From: Methylomonas sp. MK1
Lineage (GTDB): Bacteria > Pseudomonadota > Gammaproteobacteria > Methylococcales > Methylomonadaceae
DNA: 64,000 nt
Direction of reading: 5' to 3'
Assembly: GCF_000365425.1 (NCBI RefSeq)
Contig: NZ_AQOV01000001.1
Span: forward strand, 2,108,001 to 2,172,000
Below, in pieces: positions 1-9,801 of the stretch (its first letter is position 1; each line of letters opens with the position of its first letter). A program made the position numbers and the translations under genes. The notes beneath the pieces were generated by a model. It saw nothing but the letters and a program-made list of their open reading frames with translations. It searched no databases and had not been told where the DNA came from.

Positions 1-1133
1 GCAACTGCCGTTGAATCAAGAGTACCCGCCGCAGTCGTCGCACTAACGTCGGTTATCGTCAAAATACCCTGCGATTCCCCCAAACCGGCTCCCGCCACAC
101 CGCCGGCGGACGCGGAATATATCATCAGCCTGTCGCCGATTTTGATTTTATCCTGAGCGCCGGCCGCAATCACAATCCGATTATTACCGGCCTGTATTAC
201 CCGGGTGGTAAAAGGATAACAGCCAAATAATTTATGAATGTCTTCGCTGGCTTCCTGAATAATCTCGCTGATGGCGTGACCGGCGGATGTCGAGTTGAAG
301 CGGTCACTACCTACCGTGTAGCCGCTCGGCAGCGAGACGTCGCCAAGTATGGAATCGGTATAACGATGTTGAAACAGCAAGGCACCGCTAAAACCATCGT
401 AAACATATACGTCAATCCCGACACTGCGGCGAGCCACGAAATCCCTGACCATGGATTTTAGATCCGCCAGTGGGCCGCTACCGCGCACATATTCGGTGGA
501 CTCCACGCGAAAGTCGCGAATCACGCCGGACAATACAAACTGCGCATTCTGCTGCTTGGCGATATTCAGAATTACCGATTCGGCTGTACCCTCGGCAAAG
601 CGAATCTCCGGCGCCATATCGGGCCGGCTGTATAAAGAGGTGTTGGTCAGATTACGGCCGATAAAATCGCCGGTTTCCATCAACTGATTATTAATTTCCC
701 TGGGGATGCCGCTGTATAAATCCTGGCTTTCGGTGCCGCTGATTTGATCGGCATTCATGACCGGAAAGCCGGTGGCGACGATTTTCTTCCGATACGGCGA
801 ACCGCAACGCTGTTTATCGGATAACACGGCCAGCACTTGCACATGGTAGAGATCGGCATCCTGCCATTCATCCACCACCTTAATGTCACTGACCAGCAGC
901 GCCGAATTATTGTTACGTTTTAATTGTAAGGACGCGTTACTCACTGCGTCGTCGATAGCCGCTCGGCGAGCTGCTTCGATACCTCCGCCGACGATAGCTG
1001 CACTACCTTGCACGCTAACCTGTTGACCGGACGCAGCAACGCCATTCTCATCACCGCGCCGCTTACTATTGCCGCTGCTGCATGCAGCCAGCAAGGCGAT
1101 CAGTACCACTGTTAGCAAGTTTCTATAAGGCAC
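1..1133 (-). CDS. FlgT-like flagellar assembly lipoprotein, partial (C-terminus off the window)
   Basis: The reading frame runs from a GTG at 1133 down to base 1 without a stop, so the 3' end lies outside the window. The first residues form a lipoprotein signal with the lipobox LLAAC, predicting an outer-membrane or periplasmic lipoprotein. The body has the order expected of FlgT: an N-terminal segment, a middle TolB-N-like region containing VLSGVIRDFRVE, and a C-terminal part entering a small beta domain. In Vibrio, FlgT builds the H ring around the flagellar basal body. The start overlaps the end of the upstream FlgP-like gene by 11 bases, so the two are translationally linked. No ATG is available at the signal peptide; GTG is chosen because it gives a complete lipoprotein signal. 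Family assignment is from recall of motif layout. Confidence 0.7.
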   Translation of the reverse strand, partial: MPYRNLLTVVLIALLAACSSGNSKRRGDENGVAASGQQVSVQGSAAIVGGGIEAARRAAIDDAVSNASLQLKRNNNSALLVSDIKVVDEWQDADLYHVQVLAVLSDKQRCGSPYRKKIVATGFPVMNADQISGTESQDLYSGIPREINNQLMETGDFIGRNLTNTSLYSRPDMAPEIRFAEGTAESVILNIAKQQNAQFVLSGVIRDFRVESTEYVRGSGPLADLKSMVRDFVARRSVGIDVYVYDGFSGALLFQHRYTDSILGDVSLPSGYTVGSDRFNSTSAGHAISEIIQEASEDIHKLFGCYPFTTRVIQAGNNRIVIAAGAQDKIKIGDRLMIYSASAGGVAGAGLGESQGILTITDVSATTAAGTLDSTAV

Positions 1134-1809
1134 TATAAAATCCGTTGATCAACAAATACTGAAATATCGTTCGCAAACCGGTATTGGCAATCCATTCCAC
1201 ATCGTAAAGGCCGGCTTCCAGCAAGGTATCATCCACGACATTGGCCTTTTTGGAAAAGCCTGCCACATAATATTGATCGCTACAATCCCGAGCACCACAG
1301 GCCAGGTTAGCAGAGGTCACCGTCGCGGCTTTATAACCCAGCCGCGTAAACGCCAGCTTATTATCTTCCTGCAAACACTGACCGGCAAAAGCAGTATCGC
1401 CAGACATACATTGATAAAAACGCGGGCTAAGACGTAATTCAAGAGTCGTTTTTAAACTGTCTCTGACAGTCCGATAGTCCGCAGCACGCGCTTCGCGTAA
1501 GTAACTATCCAGATAAACCCGGTAGACCTCGTCGCGCATCACCTGAGCACCGACGGTAGTTTGATTGCCCAATCTTTCTTGATACAACAAATCCGCCAAG
1601 CCGCGATAGGCGTCCAGTTTGGCGGCTTGTTGCGCCTGTAACCAGCGCTGATTAACCGCCAGCTTCCCGCTATCGTCAAAACGGCTATAACCGGTAGCAC
1701 GCAGGGTTTTACCGGCGGACGGCACCTCAGCATGTTTATCGCCCACCGCAGCACAACCGTTTAAGGCTAACGCCATCAACACCCAGCAAATTGTTTTGAA
1801 CGCTTTCAT
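1123..1809 (-). CDS. FlgP/LPP20-family outer-membrane lipoprotein
   Basis: This 228-residue protein begins with a classic lipoprotein signal; Cys19 of LNGC is the predicted lipidation site. The following region (ATGYSRFDDSGKL, then RWLQAQQAAKLDAYRGLAD) matches the LPP20/FlgP pattern, in which a conserved helix precedes the YRxLA motif. FlgP homologues form part of the flagellar outer-membrane disk or H ring and work with FlgT, which here is the next gene, overlapping by 11 bases. A strong ribosome site, GGAGGAGGGG, sits just ahead of the ATG. The C-terminal third contains four cysteines (in QCMSGD, QCLQED, ACGARDCS) that could form disulfides and are unusual for the family. No other flagellar gene is in view, so the role rests on homology and on the FlgT-like neighbour. 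Confidence 0.72.
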   Translation of the reverse strand: MKAFKTICWVLMALALNGCAAVGDKHAEVPSAGKTLRATGYSRFDDSGKLAVNQRWLQAQQAAKLDAYRGLADLLYQERLGNQTTVGAQVMRDEVYRVYLDSYLREARAADYRTVRDSLKTTLELRLSPRFYQCMSGDTAFAGQCLQEDNKLAFTRLGYKAATVTSANLACGARDCSDQYYVAGFSKKANVVDDTLLEAGLYDVEWIANTGLRTIFQYLLINGFYSAL

Positions 1810-1923
1810 GACCCCTCCTCCTACTCGCCTAAGTCATCGACTACTTGGACTTTTTCTTGAGGGCGGATGACAAATTCTGCCCTTGGGCCGCTGGAAATTT
1901 CTTTCGGCAATTCGCGGAGAAAA

Positions 1924-2265
1924 CTAACTATGCGTCTTGTCGCCTGCCACTGACCACAGTTTTTCCAGCTGATACAGTTCGCGGGCTTGACCGGTCATCA
2001 CATGCACGATTACATCGCCCAAGTCCAACAAGATCCAGTCTGAACTTTGGTCTCCTTCCAACCCCAGAGGTTGCTGCCCCTGCTCCTTGACCTTTTCCAT
2101 CACATAATCGCACAGCGACTTGGCGTGGCGGGACGAGGTACCGGTGGCAATGACCATGTAATCGGTAATACTGGTTTTGCCGCGCACATCGATAGTCTTG
2201 ATGTTAAGGCCTTTGCGGTCGTCGAGCTCGGTTTCGACCAGCTTGAGTAATACTTCTGTTTGCAT
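1924..2265 (-). CDS. rsfS: Ribosomal silencing factor RsfS
   Basis: RsfS binds ribosomal protein uL14 on the 50S subunit and blocks subunit joining, lowering translation when nutrients are short. The 113-residue length is typical. Family motifs are visible: the start VLLKLVETELDDRKG, the central DYMVIATGTSSRHAKS and the region DWILLDLGDVIVHVMTGQARELYQLEKLW. The gene starts directly after the nadD stop (TGA then ATG with no gap), so it is the last gene of a proA-nadD-rsfS run on the minus strand. nadD-rsfS adjacency is a common proteobacterial arrangement and supports both calls. Confidence 0.95.
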   Translation of the reverse strand: MQTEVLLKLVETELDDRKGLNIKTIDVRGKTSITDYMVIATGTSSRHAKSLCDYVMEKVKEQGQQPLGLEGDQSSDWILLDLGDVIVHVMTGQARELYQLEKLWSVAGDKTHS

Positions 2266-2907
2266 TCAATTTCCTGTGTGATGAATGGGGGGTTGATATA
2301 AACGATGCCGCCGAATCAATTCGATGACCCGGTCCGGCAGTAAAAATTGTGGATCGCGTCCGGTAACCACCAGCTCGCGGATGGCGGTGGCGGAAATCGC
2401 CAGCGCGGTGACTTCTTGGAAAGTTAAAAGCCCGGCTGCCTGCCGATTTAATTGCGTCCGGTCCTCGGCGATTCGCTGCTGTAAAAACGCCGACAACGCC
2501 AGTCCTGCATAGCCGGGCCGGGTCATGACCACGATGTGCGCATAATCGAATAAGCGCTGCCATTGGTGCCAGCGCTCCAAACCGGCAAATGCATCGGCAC
2601 CGATAAACAGCAACAAAGGCGTATTACCTATTTCATTACGCAAGGAATGCAGCGTATCCACCATATACGATGGCCCCGCCCTATCCAGCTCGCGTCTATC
2701 CACGCTAAAGCCGTGAGTATCGGCGACGGCGGCTTCCAGCATTTGCAAACGTAGGTCGGCCGGTACGTCGGGCTCGTCGCGATGTGCCGGCACCCGACAA
2801 GGAATCAAACGTAGCTGCTCCAACTCGAACAGCTCTTTCACTTCCAGGGCGGTGCGCAGATGGCCGTAATGGACCGGATTAAACGTGCCGCCATAAACTC
2901 CGATCAT
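2266..2907 (-). CDS. nadD: Nicotinate-nucleotide adenylyltransferase
   Basis: NadD joins nicotinate mononucleotide and ATP to form deamido-NAD, a cytoplasmic step shared by de novo and salvage NAD synthesis. The 213-residue protein has the nucleotidyltransferase signature GGTFNPVHYGHL near residue 6 (HxGH-type site) and the second ATP-binding motif ISATAIRE near residue 170. FIGADAFAGLERWHQW is the usual substrate-binding segment. The ATG overlaps the proA stop by one base and rsfS begins immediately after its stop, so all three are probably co-transcribed. Length and start agree with the family. Confidence 0.95.
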   Translation of the reverse strand: MIGVYGGTFNPVHYGHLRTALEVKELFELEQLRLIPCRVPAHRDEPDVPADLRLQMLEAAVADTHGFSVDRRELDRAGPSYMVDTLHSLRNEIGNTPLLLFIGADAFAGLERWHQWQRLFDYAHIVVMTRPGYAGLALSAFLQQRIAEDRTQLNRQAAGLLTFQEVTALAISATAIRELVVTGRDPQFLLPDRVIELIRRHRLYQPPIHHTGN

Positions 2908-4163
2908 TACTGGCGGATATGCCCGTCGCCCAACACGATGAATTTCAATGAGGTTAAACCATGTAACCCGACCGGACCGCGCGCGTGCAGCTTATCGGTG
3001 CTGATGCCAATCTCCGCGCCCAAACCATACTCAAAGCCGTCGGCAAAGCGCGTAGAAGCATTAACCATCACCGAGCTGGAATCCACCTCGCGCAAAAAGC
3101 GCCGCGCCAAGGTGTAATCCTCGGTGACGATGGCCTCGGTATGCGCGGAGCTGTAGGTGTTGATATGCGCTATCGCTTCGTCGATGTCGGCAACGATTTT
3201 GATAGACAAAATCGGCGCCAAATATTCGGTATGCCAGTCTTCCTCGGTAGCGCGCACGGCAGTTTTGACCAAGGAACAGGTTTTCAAACAACCGCGCAGT
3301 TCCACGTTTTTTGCCGCGTATTGTTCTGCCAAAATCGGCAACACCGTCGCGGCAATGCTCTCGGCCACCAGCAAGGTTTCCATCGCATTACAGACACCGT
3401 AGCGATGGGTTTTCGCGTTCATCGCAATCGCCACCGCTTTATCCAAGTCGGCTTTGCCATCGATGTAGACATGGCAAATGCCGTCCAGATGCTTGATGAC
3501 CGGGATGGTCGCTTCGCCACTGATACGTTCGATTAGACTTTTGCCGCCGCGCGGCACGATCACATCAACATAATCCTTCATCGTGATCAATTCACCGACT
3601 GCGGCTCTGTCTGTGGTTTCCACCACTTGCACCGCTTGTTGCGGCAAACCGGCAGCGGCCAAACCGCTGGCGATGCACACCGCAATCGCCCGATTGGAAT
3701 GAATCGACTCGGAACCGCCACGCAAAATACAGGCATTCCCGGATTTCAAGCACAAAGCCGCCGCATCGATAGTGACGTTAGGCCGCGACTCATAGATGAT
3801 GCCGATCACGCCCAAGGGCACCCGCATCTGTCCAACCTGGATGCCGCTGGGCTGATAGTTAAGGTTAGTAATTTCTCCGACCGGATCGGGTAGCGCAGCC
3901 ACTTGTTTCAGACCTTCTATCATCGCCTGAATACGAGCAGGCGTCAGTTCCAGTCGGTCCAACGACGCTGGATCCATGCCGTTTTGTTTACCGGCTTCCA
4001 AATCTTTGCGATTTTCGCTGGTGATCTCGGCACTGCCGGCGGCAATAGCCTCGGCGATTTTCAACAAAGCATTATTTTTCCGCCCGCTCTCGGCCTTGCT
4101 GATCTCACGGCCGGCCGCTCTGGCCTGTTGCCCCAATTGCTGCATGTATTGTTTAACGTCCAC
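2907..4163 (-). CDS. proA: Glutamate-5-semialdehyde dehydrogenase (gamma-glutamyl phosphate reductase)
   Basis: ProA reduces gamma-glutamyl phosphate to glutamate-5-semialdehyde with NADPH, the second step of proline synthesis. The 418-residue length matches the family. Visible signatures are [17 protein letters not shown], the segment [12 protein letters not shown] and the catalytic-cysteine region [13 protein letters not shown]. The C-terminus has the standard [10 protein letters not shown] block. proB is not adjacent. The gene leads a compact minus-strand run with nadD and rsfS. Confidence 0.96.
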   Translation of the reverse strand: MDVKQYMQQLGQQARAAGREISKAESGRKNNALLKIAEAIAAGSAEITSENRKDLEAGKQNGMDPASLDRLELTPARIQAMIEGLKQVAALPDPVGEITNLNYQPSGIQVGQMRVPLGVIGIIYESRPNVTIDAAALCLKSGNACILRGGSESIHSNRAIAVCIASGLAAAGLPQQAVQVVETTDRAAVGELITMKDYVDVIVPRGGKSLIERISGEATIPVIKHLDGICHVYIDGKADLDKAVAIAMNAKTHRYGVCNAMETLLVAESIAATVLPILAEQYAAKNVELRGCLKTCSLVKTAVRATEEDWHTEYLAPILSIKIVADIDEAIAHINTYSSAHTEAIVTEDYTLARRFLREVDSSSVMVNASTRFADGFEYGLGAEIGISTDKLHARGPVGLHGLTSLKFIVLGDGHIRQ

Positions 4164-4248
4164 AATTATCGACCCGATGAATTGGAAAAGCCGGCATTAT
4201 AGCAAGCCGGGCCACCTTACAACGAATACGGCAAATTCAGCAGCCTTC

Positions 4249-4288
4249 CCGGTCCAGAAGGCGGAATAAATTCGACCTTCTGGACCGG
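4249..4288. repeat. Near-perfect 40-bp palindrome between proA and the OYE gene
   Basis: Arms of 13 bases (CCGGTCCAGAAGG and its exact complement CCTTCTGGACCGG) flank a 14-base centre that itself contains GAAT/ATTC. It sits upstream of two divergent genes, so it does not terminate either. It could be an operator for one or both promoters, or a REP-like mobile palindrome. Confidence 0.6.
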
Positions 4289-4392
4289 CTTAAATACCGT
4301 TGCAGCGATAGATATTCCCATTGCCACGCCAGAACCGAGCTAATAGACTACTCGACAGTTTTACGCCAATCTTTATTCAAAGGTACACCGCC

Positions 4393-5505
4393 ATGAGTCA
4401 GCTTTTTTCGCCATATTCCATCGGCTCAGTTACGCTGCCCAACCGTATCATCATTGCGCCGATGTGCCAGTACTCGGCGGTCAACGGCGAAGCCAGCGAT
4501 TGGCACTTGATGCATCTAGGCAATTTGGCGATGTCCGGCGCCGGCTTGTTGATTATCGAAGCCACCGCCGTAGAACCGGAAGGCCGCATCTCACCGGCCG
4601 ATCTCGGCCTCTGGTCCGATGCCACTGAAGCAGCGCTAGCCCGAGTTTTGAACGCGATACGTCAATATTCGGCAATGCCCATCGCGATTCAACTGGCTCA
4701 CGCCGGCCGCAAGGCTTCCACCGCAGCCCCCTGGGATGGCGGTGGTCTGGTCGATGCCGATCACGGTGGCTGGCCTACTGTTGCCCCATCGACTTTGGCG
4801 TTTATGCCGGACGACCCCGCTCCGACCGAGCTTGATGCGGACGGTTTGCAACGCATCTTGCAGGCTTTTGTGTCTGCGGCACAGCGCGCGTATAAGCTGG
4901 GTCTCGACGCTATCGAAATTCACGCCGCCCACGGCTATTTGCTGCATGAATTTCTCTCGCCCTTATCGAATCAGCGCGACGACGAATACGGCGGCTCGCT
5001 GGAAAACCGCATGCGTTTCCCGTTGGCGGTATTCGAGGCGATGCGCGCCGCAGTGCCGGCGGAGTTGCCAATCGGGGTCCGTATTTCGGCTACAGACTGG
5101 GTGGATGGCGGCTGGGACCTAGAGCAAAGTGTGGCCTTTGCTAAAGCCTTGCAAGCGCGCGGCTGCGCATTTATCCATGTCTCCAGCGGCGGCCTGTCGC
5201 CACTGCAAAAAATCCCGGTCGGCCCCAATTATCAAGTACCACTGGCGACAAGCATCCGCGCTGAAACCGGCCTGCCCACCATCGCCGTCGGCCTGATCAC
5301 CGAAGCCGAAGAGGCTGAAGCCATCGTCGCCGACGGCAAGGCAGATATGGTTGGTTTGGCGCGCGGTATACTCTACGATCCGCGTTGGCCCTGGCACGCC
5401 GCCGCCAAACTTGGCGGGCAAGTGGACGCGCCGCCGCAATACTGGCGCTGCCAACCGCGCGAGCAAAAGACTCTATTTGGCGATATTCGCTTTCGCCAGC
5501 GCTAA
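4393..5505 (+). CDS. Old-yellow-enzyme family NADH:flavin oxidoreductase (YqjM-like)
   Basis: This is an FMN-dependent ene-reductase of about 370 residues that reduces activated double bonds of enals, enones or nitro compounds using NAD(P)H in the cytoplasm. The thermophilic-like (YqjM) subclass is indicated by the N-terminal APMCQYSA with its redox-tuning cysteine, by IEIHAAHGYLLHEFLSPLSN carrying the substrate-binding histidines, and by DEYGGSLENR. The C-terminal MVGLARGILYDPRWPWHAA is the FMN phosphate-binding end. The ATG at 4393 is preferred because homology begins at MSQLFSPYSIG; the frame is open further upstream only through a TTG. The physiological substrate cannot be told from sequence. 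Confidence 0.9.
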   Translation: MSQLFSPYSIGSVTLPNRIIIAPMCQYSAVNGEASDWHLMHLGNLAMSGAGLLIIEATAVEPEGRISPADLGLWSDATEAALARVLNAIRQYSAMPIAIQLAHAGRKASTAAPWDGGGLVDADHGGWPTVAPSTLAFMPDDPAPTELDADGLQRILQAFVSAAQRAYKLGLDAIEIHAAHGYLLHEFLSPLSNQRDDEYGGSLENRMRFPLAVFEAMRAAVPAELPIGVRISATDWVDGGWDLEQSVAFAKALQARGCAFIHVSSGGLSPLQKIPVGPNYQVPLATSIRAETGLPTIAVGLITEAEEAEAIVADGKADMVGLARGILYDPRWPWHAAAKLGGQVDAPPQYWRCQPREQKTLFGDIRFRQR

Positions 5506-5598
5506 GCTCTGTCACAGACTATTAGGCCGGTATCAATCAGCCACTTACTAAATTCGACCATACAGTTGGAGCCGGCTGTATTTCAAAACTGGACATTC

Positions 5599-6816
5599 AT
5601 GCGTTTTTTAGGCACTTCAAACCCTGCTTTTCTAAAACTTTTAACGTTTCGCGTGCTCATCGTGCTGGCCTATCAAATCGTGGCGATTGTGGTGGGTTGG
5701 CATATCTACGAACTGACGCACGATCCACTGGCACTAGGCCTGATCGGTCTGGCCGAAGTGATCCCGTATTTTTGCAGCGCACTATTCGCCGGTTACGCCG
5801 TCGATCATTACTCCCGGCGCTGGTTTGCGATTTCGGCGTGTATGCTGTTATGTCTGAATGCCCTGACCTTGACCGCCATCGCGGCGCAATGGATCCCCGA
5901 CAACCCGTTAGCATTGATGTATGGCTCCATAGCCGTCACCGGCGTGGCGCGCGCCTTTATCGGCCCATCTTACAGCGCACTGTTCGCCCTGGTTTTGCAC
6001 CGCGAACACTATGCGCGGGCAGCTGGGCTGGGGAGCTCGGTGTTTCAGTTTGCTCTGGTAGCCGGCCCGGCACTGGGTGGCGTTCTGGTCGGCTGGGCCG
6101 GTAAGACTGTCGCTTACGGCACATCCGGTGGTTTATGCGTACTGGCCGCGCTGGCTTTGCTGTCCTTACGCATCAAGGAACCGCCAGCGGCGGAAAGCGC
6201 GCCGATTTTTACCAGTATCGCCGAAGGCCTGCGCTTTGTATTCAATAACCAGATCATCCTGAGCGCACAGTCGCTGGATATGTTTGCAGTGTTATTCGGC
6301 GGTGCGGTAGCCATGTTGCCGGCGTTCATTCACGACATATTTCATTATGGCCCGGAAGGTCTGGGGATTTTACGCGCCGCACCCGCCGTCGGCGCAGTCA
6401 TGACCGGCTTATTCTTGGCCAGGTATCCGCTTAATAAGCACGCCGGACGTTGGTTATTGGTTGCGGTCGCGGGCTTTGGCCTGTGCATGATCGGCTTTGC
6501 GCTTTCGACGAATTTTTGGGTGGCTGGCCTGGCCTTACTGTTATCCGGCGTCTGCGACGGGGTATCGGTGGTGATGCGTACGACCATCATGCAATTGGCC
6601 ACCCCGGATACCATGCGTGGCAGAGTAGCGGCGATCAACGGCATATTCATAGGCTCGTCTAACGAACTGGGCGCATTCGAATCAGGGGTTGCCGCGCGGC
6701 TGCTGGGCTTGGTGCCGTCAGTAGTTTTTGGCGGCGGCATGACCCTGTTGGTAGTGGCGATTACGGCTAAATGGGCGCCTAAATTACGCAGGCTGGAGCT
6801 TGATCAGCTCCAGTAA
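5599..6816 (+). CDS. MFS transporter, EntS/MFS_3-like
   Basis: This integral membrane carrier has about 12 hydrophobic segments over roughly 405 residues. It has the major-facilitator loop pattern (AGYAVDHYSRRW between TM2 and TM3) and a second-half FARYPL-type loop at FLARYPLNKHAGRW. The layout resembles the EntS/MFS_3 branch, which includes siderophore and drug exporters, but the substrate is not determinable. The ATG at 5599 starts MRFLGTSNPAFLKLLTFR just before TM1; an in-frame TTG at 5566 is an alternative. It follows the OYE gene by 93 bases and may be co-expressed. Confidence 0.8.
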   Translation: MRFLGTSNPAFLKLLTFRVLIVLAYQIVAIVVGWHIYELTHDPLALGLIGLAEVIPYFCSALFAGYAVDHYSRRWFAISACMLLCLNALTLTAIAAQWIPDNPLALMYGSIAVTGVARAFIGPSYSALFALVLHREHYARAAGLGSSVFQFALVAGPALGGVLVGWAGKTVAYGTSGGLCVLAALALLSLRIKEPPAAESAPIFTSIAEGLRFVFNNQIILSAQSLDMFAVLFGGAVAMLPAFIHDIFHYGPEGLGILRAAPAVGAVMTGLFLARYPLNKHAGRWLLVAVAGFGLCMIGFALSTNFWVAGLALLLSGVCDGVSVVMRTTIMQLATPDTMRGRVAAINGIFIGSSNELGAFESGVAARLLGLVPSVVFGGGMTLLVVAITAKWAPKLRRLELDQLQ

Positions 6817-6846
6817 TCTTCGTTTCACAAACCAAAAACAGCGGTT

Positions 6847-6990
6847 TTATTCGGATTTTTTTCCGCGCATCAAGAAAAAACCCGCGCCGATAGTCGCGGC
6901 CACCAAAACCAACATTAAGATCGGATGCTGATAAAACATGTCGAAAAACGCTCCGGTGCTTTGCGACGTACCTCTGTAATACGGCCCCAT
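6847..6990 (-). CDS. Small single-span membrane protein (47 aa)
   Basis: A very short gene whose start is fixed by a near-ideal ribosome site, GGGAGGAAAT, directly before the ATG at 6990. The product has a short polar N-terminus (MGPYYRGTSQSTG), one hydrophobic span (HPILMLVLVAATIGAGFFLM) and a basic RGKKSE end, predicting an N-out, C-in single-pass inner-membrane peptide. The frame stays open upstream to 7329 but that part runs into the neighbouring IS element and is not believable as protein. It faces the MFS gene tail-to-tail. Function unknown. Confidence 0.6.
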   Translation of the reverse strand: MGPYYRGTSQSTGAFFDMFYQHPILMLVLVAATIGAGFFLMRGKKSE

Positions 6991-7315
6991 ATTTCCTCCC
7001 ACATTATCAATTGTTAGCCCACTCGCAGCCGAAACGGCTGGTAAGGTTTGAAAATCTACCTTGGAAATCTGGGTTGTCCAATTTTGTAAGCACTGCAAGT
7101 GCTTGCACTGGTTCCGATCATGATCGAACCGAGCCCCGTACCGTTTCCGAACGACTTCGGTCGAATACCGTACCCAATCAAAGGCTATGTTGTTGGCGCC
7201 GGGAGAAATTTGATCACCCGTACCGGTTGAAATTTGACTAGGGGATGGAGCCGGTTTTTTGAATGGCCGGCCGTGGATAAGTGTAACGGAAACGGATAAT
7301 GGGAAGGAAGTTTCA

Positions 7316-8158
7316 TTATCCGCTTCCATGGATTATATAGACGTTATTCACCTCTGACACTGCCTCATTCGATGGATTTTTACTACCGCCTCGCTTAGCT
7401 TGCTCTCGGGCCTGTATTCTTACCTTGGCTTGCTCGGTGCTGTGCCGAAAGCGGTAGGACTCATTGCCGGTTTCGATGATATGACAATGGTGAGTCAACC
7501 TGTCCAGCAACGCCGTGGTCATCTTGGCATCGCCGAACACGCTGGACCATTCGGCAAAGGTTAGATTGGTGGTAATCACCACACTGGTGCGCTCGTACAG
7601 TTTCGACAGCAGGTGAAACAACAAGGCGCCGCCGACCTGAGAGAACGGCAGATAGCCCAGTTCATCCAGAATGACTAAGTCCACTTGCATCAGTCTGTAC
7701 GCCAACTTGCCCTGATTGCCGGTCGCTTTTTCTCGTTCAAGTTGGGTGACCAAATCAATCGTCGAGTAAAATCGTACTCGCTTGCCGTAGTCGGTAATGG
7801 CTTTGACACCGAGAGCCGTAGCCAGATGTGTTTTACCTGTGCCAGTACCGCCAACCAAAACCACGTTATGGGCAGCATCGGTGAATTGGGTTCTGGCAAG
7901 CTGATCGATCAGCGAGCGGTCAACGTTGGCGGATTCAAAGTCAAAGCCCGCTAAATCACGATGCACGGGGAACCGCGCGGTTTGTAGCTGATAACGAATG
8001 GAGCGGATATGCCGATCCTCTGTCTCGGCTTGTAACAAGTGTCGGAGCAGCCATTCCGACGTGTGCAGGCTAGTGCCGGCTTGACTGGCGACCTCGGCAT
8101 AGCCTGCGGCCATGCCATAGAGTTTGAGCGATTTCAATTCGGCTTCAATATCAAGCAT
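7316..8158 (-). CDS. istB: IstB-like ATP-binding protein of IS21 element A
   Basis: A DnaA/DnaC-type AAA+ ATPase that assists the IstA transposase. The 280 residues contain Walker [12 protein letters not shown], Walker [13 protein letters not shown] and the sensor segment [12 protein letters not shown]. It overlaps istA by 8 bases, as usual in this family. The C-terminal ~40 residues after [10 protein letters not shown] are basic and variable. It is only about 60-70% similar by eye to the IstB of the three-copy element, so this is a different IS. Confidence 0.92.
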   Translation of the reverse strand: MLDIEAELKSLKLYGMAAGYAEVASQAGTSLHTSEWLLRHLLQAETEDRHIRSIRYQLQTARFPVHRDLAGFDFESANVDRSLIDQLARTQFTDAAHNVVLVGGTGTGKTHLATALGVKAITDYGKRVRFYSTIDLVTQLEREKATGNQGKLAYRLMQVDLVILDELGYLPFSQVGGALLFHLLSKLYERTSVVITTNLTFAEWSSVFGDAKMTTALLDRLTHHCHIIETGNESYRFRHSTEQAKVRIQAREQAKRGGSKNPSNEAVSEVNNVYIIHGSG

Positions 8159-9695
8159 CTTCGCTCTCCTCAGCTAAACGGATGGGGCTGAGGTTTTCGC
8201 TCAACAAATCATAACGCCCGGTATCGGCAATAGGGGCTTCGTTTAGCTTTAAGGCATCCGGTGTGGTGATGGTGGCTGGCTCTGGCTCATGATTTTCTGG
8301 CAGGCGAGTTAACAGATGGCGTACCTGTTCAACGCTGGTATGCCCGGATTCCAGGCATCGATTGACAGCGGCGATGACAACGTCCAGGCCGTGAACCGGT
8401 ACGCACGCCAACACCTCGGCCATCACCCGGTCGCCGCCGGGGCGCTTACGCAATGCACGCTGCAAAGACAACAATGGCGACGGCATCTCGGCAAACGGCG
8501 CACCGTTGCGTAACGCGCCCGGCTTGCGCTCTAACAACAGGATATAGTGTTGCCAGTCATAGCTGACCTGGTCGCGGTCGAACAACCGTGCATGACTGGC
8601 AATCAGGGCATCGTCGGCATACAGATCGAGCCTTTCCGGATATAGCCTGACACTGACCCGACGATTGGCCCAGCGACACGGTACTGAATAACGATTGCGC
8701 TTCACGGTCACCAGGCAAGTACTGGATACGCGAGCCACCACCTCGATGTAGCCGTCAAACATTCCGGGCATTGGCATCAGATGGGGTTGCTCGATCTCCA
8801 CGGCCTCTTGCACGGTCATGCCGCTGGCATCCGGGCAAGGAATTTCAGCCCATAATGCCCGGCAGCGACTTTCCAACCACACGTTCAACTCTGCAAAGCT
8901 ACCAAAGCATTGTTGCCCTGCATCCTGCCAGATACGGCGCCGACTATCCTGCACATTTTTCTCGACGATACCTTTCTCCCAGCCGGACGCCACATTGCAA
9001 AAGTCCGGATCAAACAGGTAATAAGCCGTCAGCGCCGCAAAGCGCGCGTTGACAATGCGCTCCTTGCCGCTCTGCACTTTATCGACCGCCGTTTTCATGT
9101 TGTCGTAGATGCCGCGCAACGGTACGCCACCCAGTACCCGAAAGGCACGGCTATGGGCATCGAACAGCATTTCGTGGCTTTGGCTGGGATAGGCCACCAG
9201 CAAAAAAGCCCGACTGGCGCAGAGTTTGGTATGAGCGACTTGTAAGCGCCGGTAAATACCGCCGACCACCAAGGACTCTTCACTCCAATCGAATTGAAAG
9301 GCCTCACCCCAACGGAATTTCAACGGCACGAACGCGTGTTTGCCGGCGTCGCTGGTACCGGCCTTGCGCCACGCCCGAATGTAATCGGTCAACTGCGTAT
9401 AGCCACCGTCATAGCCGGCTTTCCGCAACTCTTCCAACAACCTCAATGCGGTACGTCTGTCGCGCTTGGGACGATAGCTATCGGCTATCAGGGCTTGCTT
9501 GAGCTGCTCTTCGTAAGGCGTCAGCTTGGTGGGTACCGAGCGACGTTGATAAGCAGGTTCGCTGCCATTAGGCATTCTCAGCCATTTTTTGACGGTATTG
9601 CGAGACAGACTGGTGCGTCTGGCAATCTCATTAATGGACAACTTATCGCGGAAATACATCCGCCGGATTTTGGCGTATAGGATCATGGTTATCAC
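8151..9695 (-). CDS. istA: IstA transposase of IS21 element A
   Basis: A 514-residue DDE transposase. The N-terminal helix-turn-helix ([21 protein letters not shown]) recognises the ends. The integrase core shows the first Asp in AFQFDWSEE, the second in [11 protein letters not shown] and the Glu in [11 protein letters not shown]. The C-terminal [20 protein letters not shown] beta domain is standard. The frame is full length and joins istB by an 8-base overlap, unlike the frameshifted istA of the three-copy element, so this IS could still be active. Confidence 0.92.
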   Translation of the reverse strand: MITMILYAKIRRMYFRDKLSINEIARRTSLSRNTVKKWLRMPNGSEPAYQRRSVPTKLTPYEEQLKQALIADSYRPKRDRRTALRLLEELRKAGYDGGYTQLTDYIRAWRKAGTSDAGKHAFVPLKFRWGEAFQFDWSEESLVVGGIYRRLQVAHTKLCASRAFLLVAYPSQSHEMLFDAHSRAFRVLGGVPLRGIYDNMKTAVDKVQSGKERIVNARFAALTAYYLFDPDFCNVASGWEKGIVEKNVQDSRRRIWQDAGQQCFGSFAELNVWLESRCRALWAEIPCPDASGMTVQEAVEIEQPHLMPMPGMFDGYIEVVARVSSTCLVTVKRNRYSVPCRWANRRVSVRLYPERLDLYADDALIASHARLFDRDQVSYDWQHYILLLERKPGALRNGAPFAEMPSPLLSLQRALRKRPGGDRVMAEVLACVPVHGLDVVIAAVNRCLESGHTSVEQVRHLLTRLPENHEPEPATITTPDALKLNEAPIADTGRYDLLSENLSPIRLAEESEDA

Positions 9696-9801
9696 CCTTT
9701 AGGTTCCTGTCTAATTTCTGGACAGGACAGGTTAATAACCCTGGTCAATCTTCAGCCGGAATTTACCGGTTTACTTGGTCAATTTTCAACCGGCGTCAAC
9801 A

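Larger units (their letters stand above)
7191..9801 (-). mobile_element. IS21-family insertion sequence (element A), complete
   Basis: The element is 2611 bp with istA and istB on the minus strand. Its ends match as imperfect inverted repeats: TGTTGGCGCCGG on the left and the complement of CCGGCGTCAACA on the right, giving the TG...CA termini of IS21 elements. Each end also has two internal copies of a motif like GGTCAATTTTCAACCGG (right: 9741-9759 and 9775-9795; left, inverted: 7198-7218 and 7222-7240). No target duplication is seen: the left flank is intergenic and the right flank is the inside of a kinase gene, which implies an adjacent deletion. Confidence 0.85.

Noticed and set aside
6991..7329. 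Long N-terminal extension of the small membrane protein
   Set aside because: The frame is open to 7329, but a strong ribosome site at 6991-7000 marks the ATG at 6990, and the upstream part crosses the IS end.
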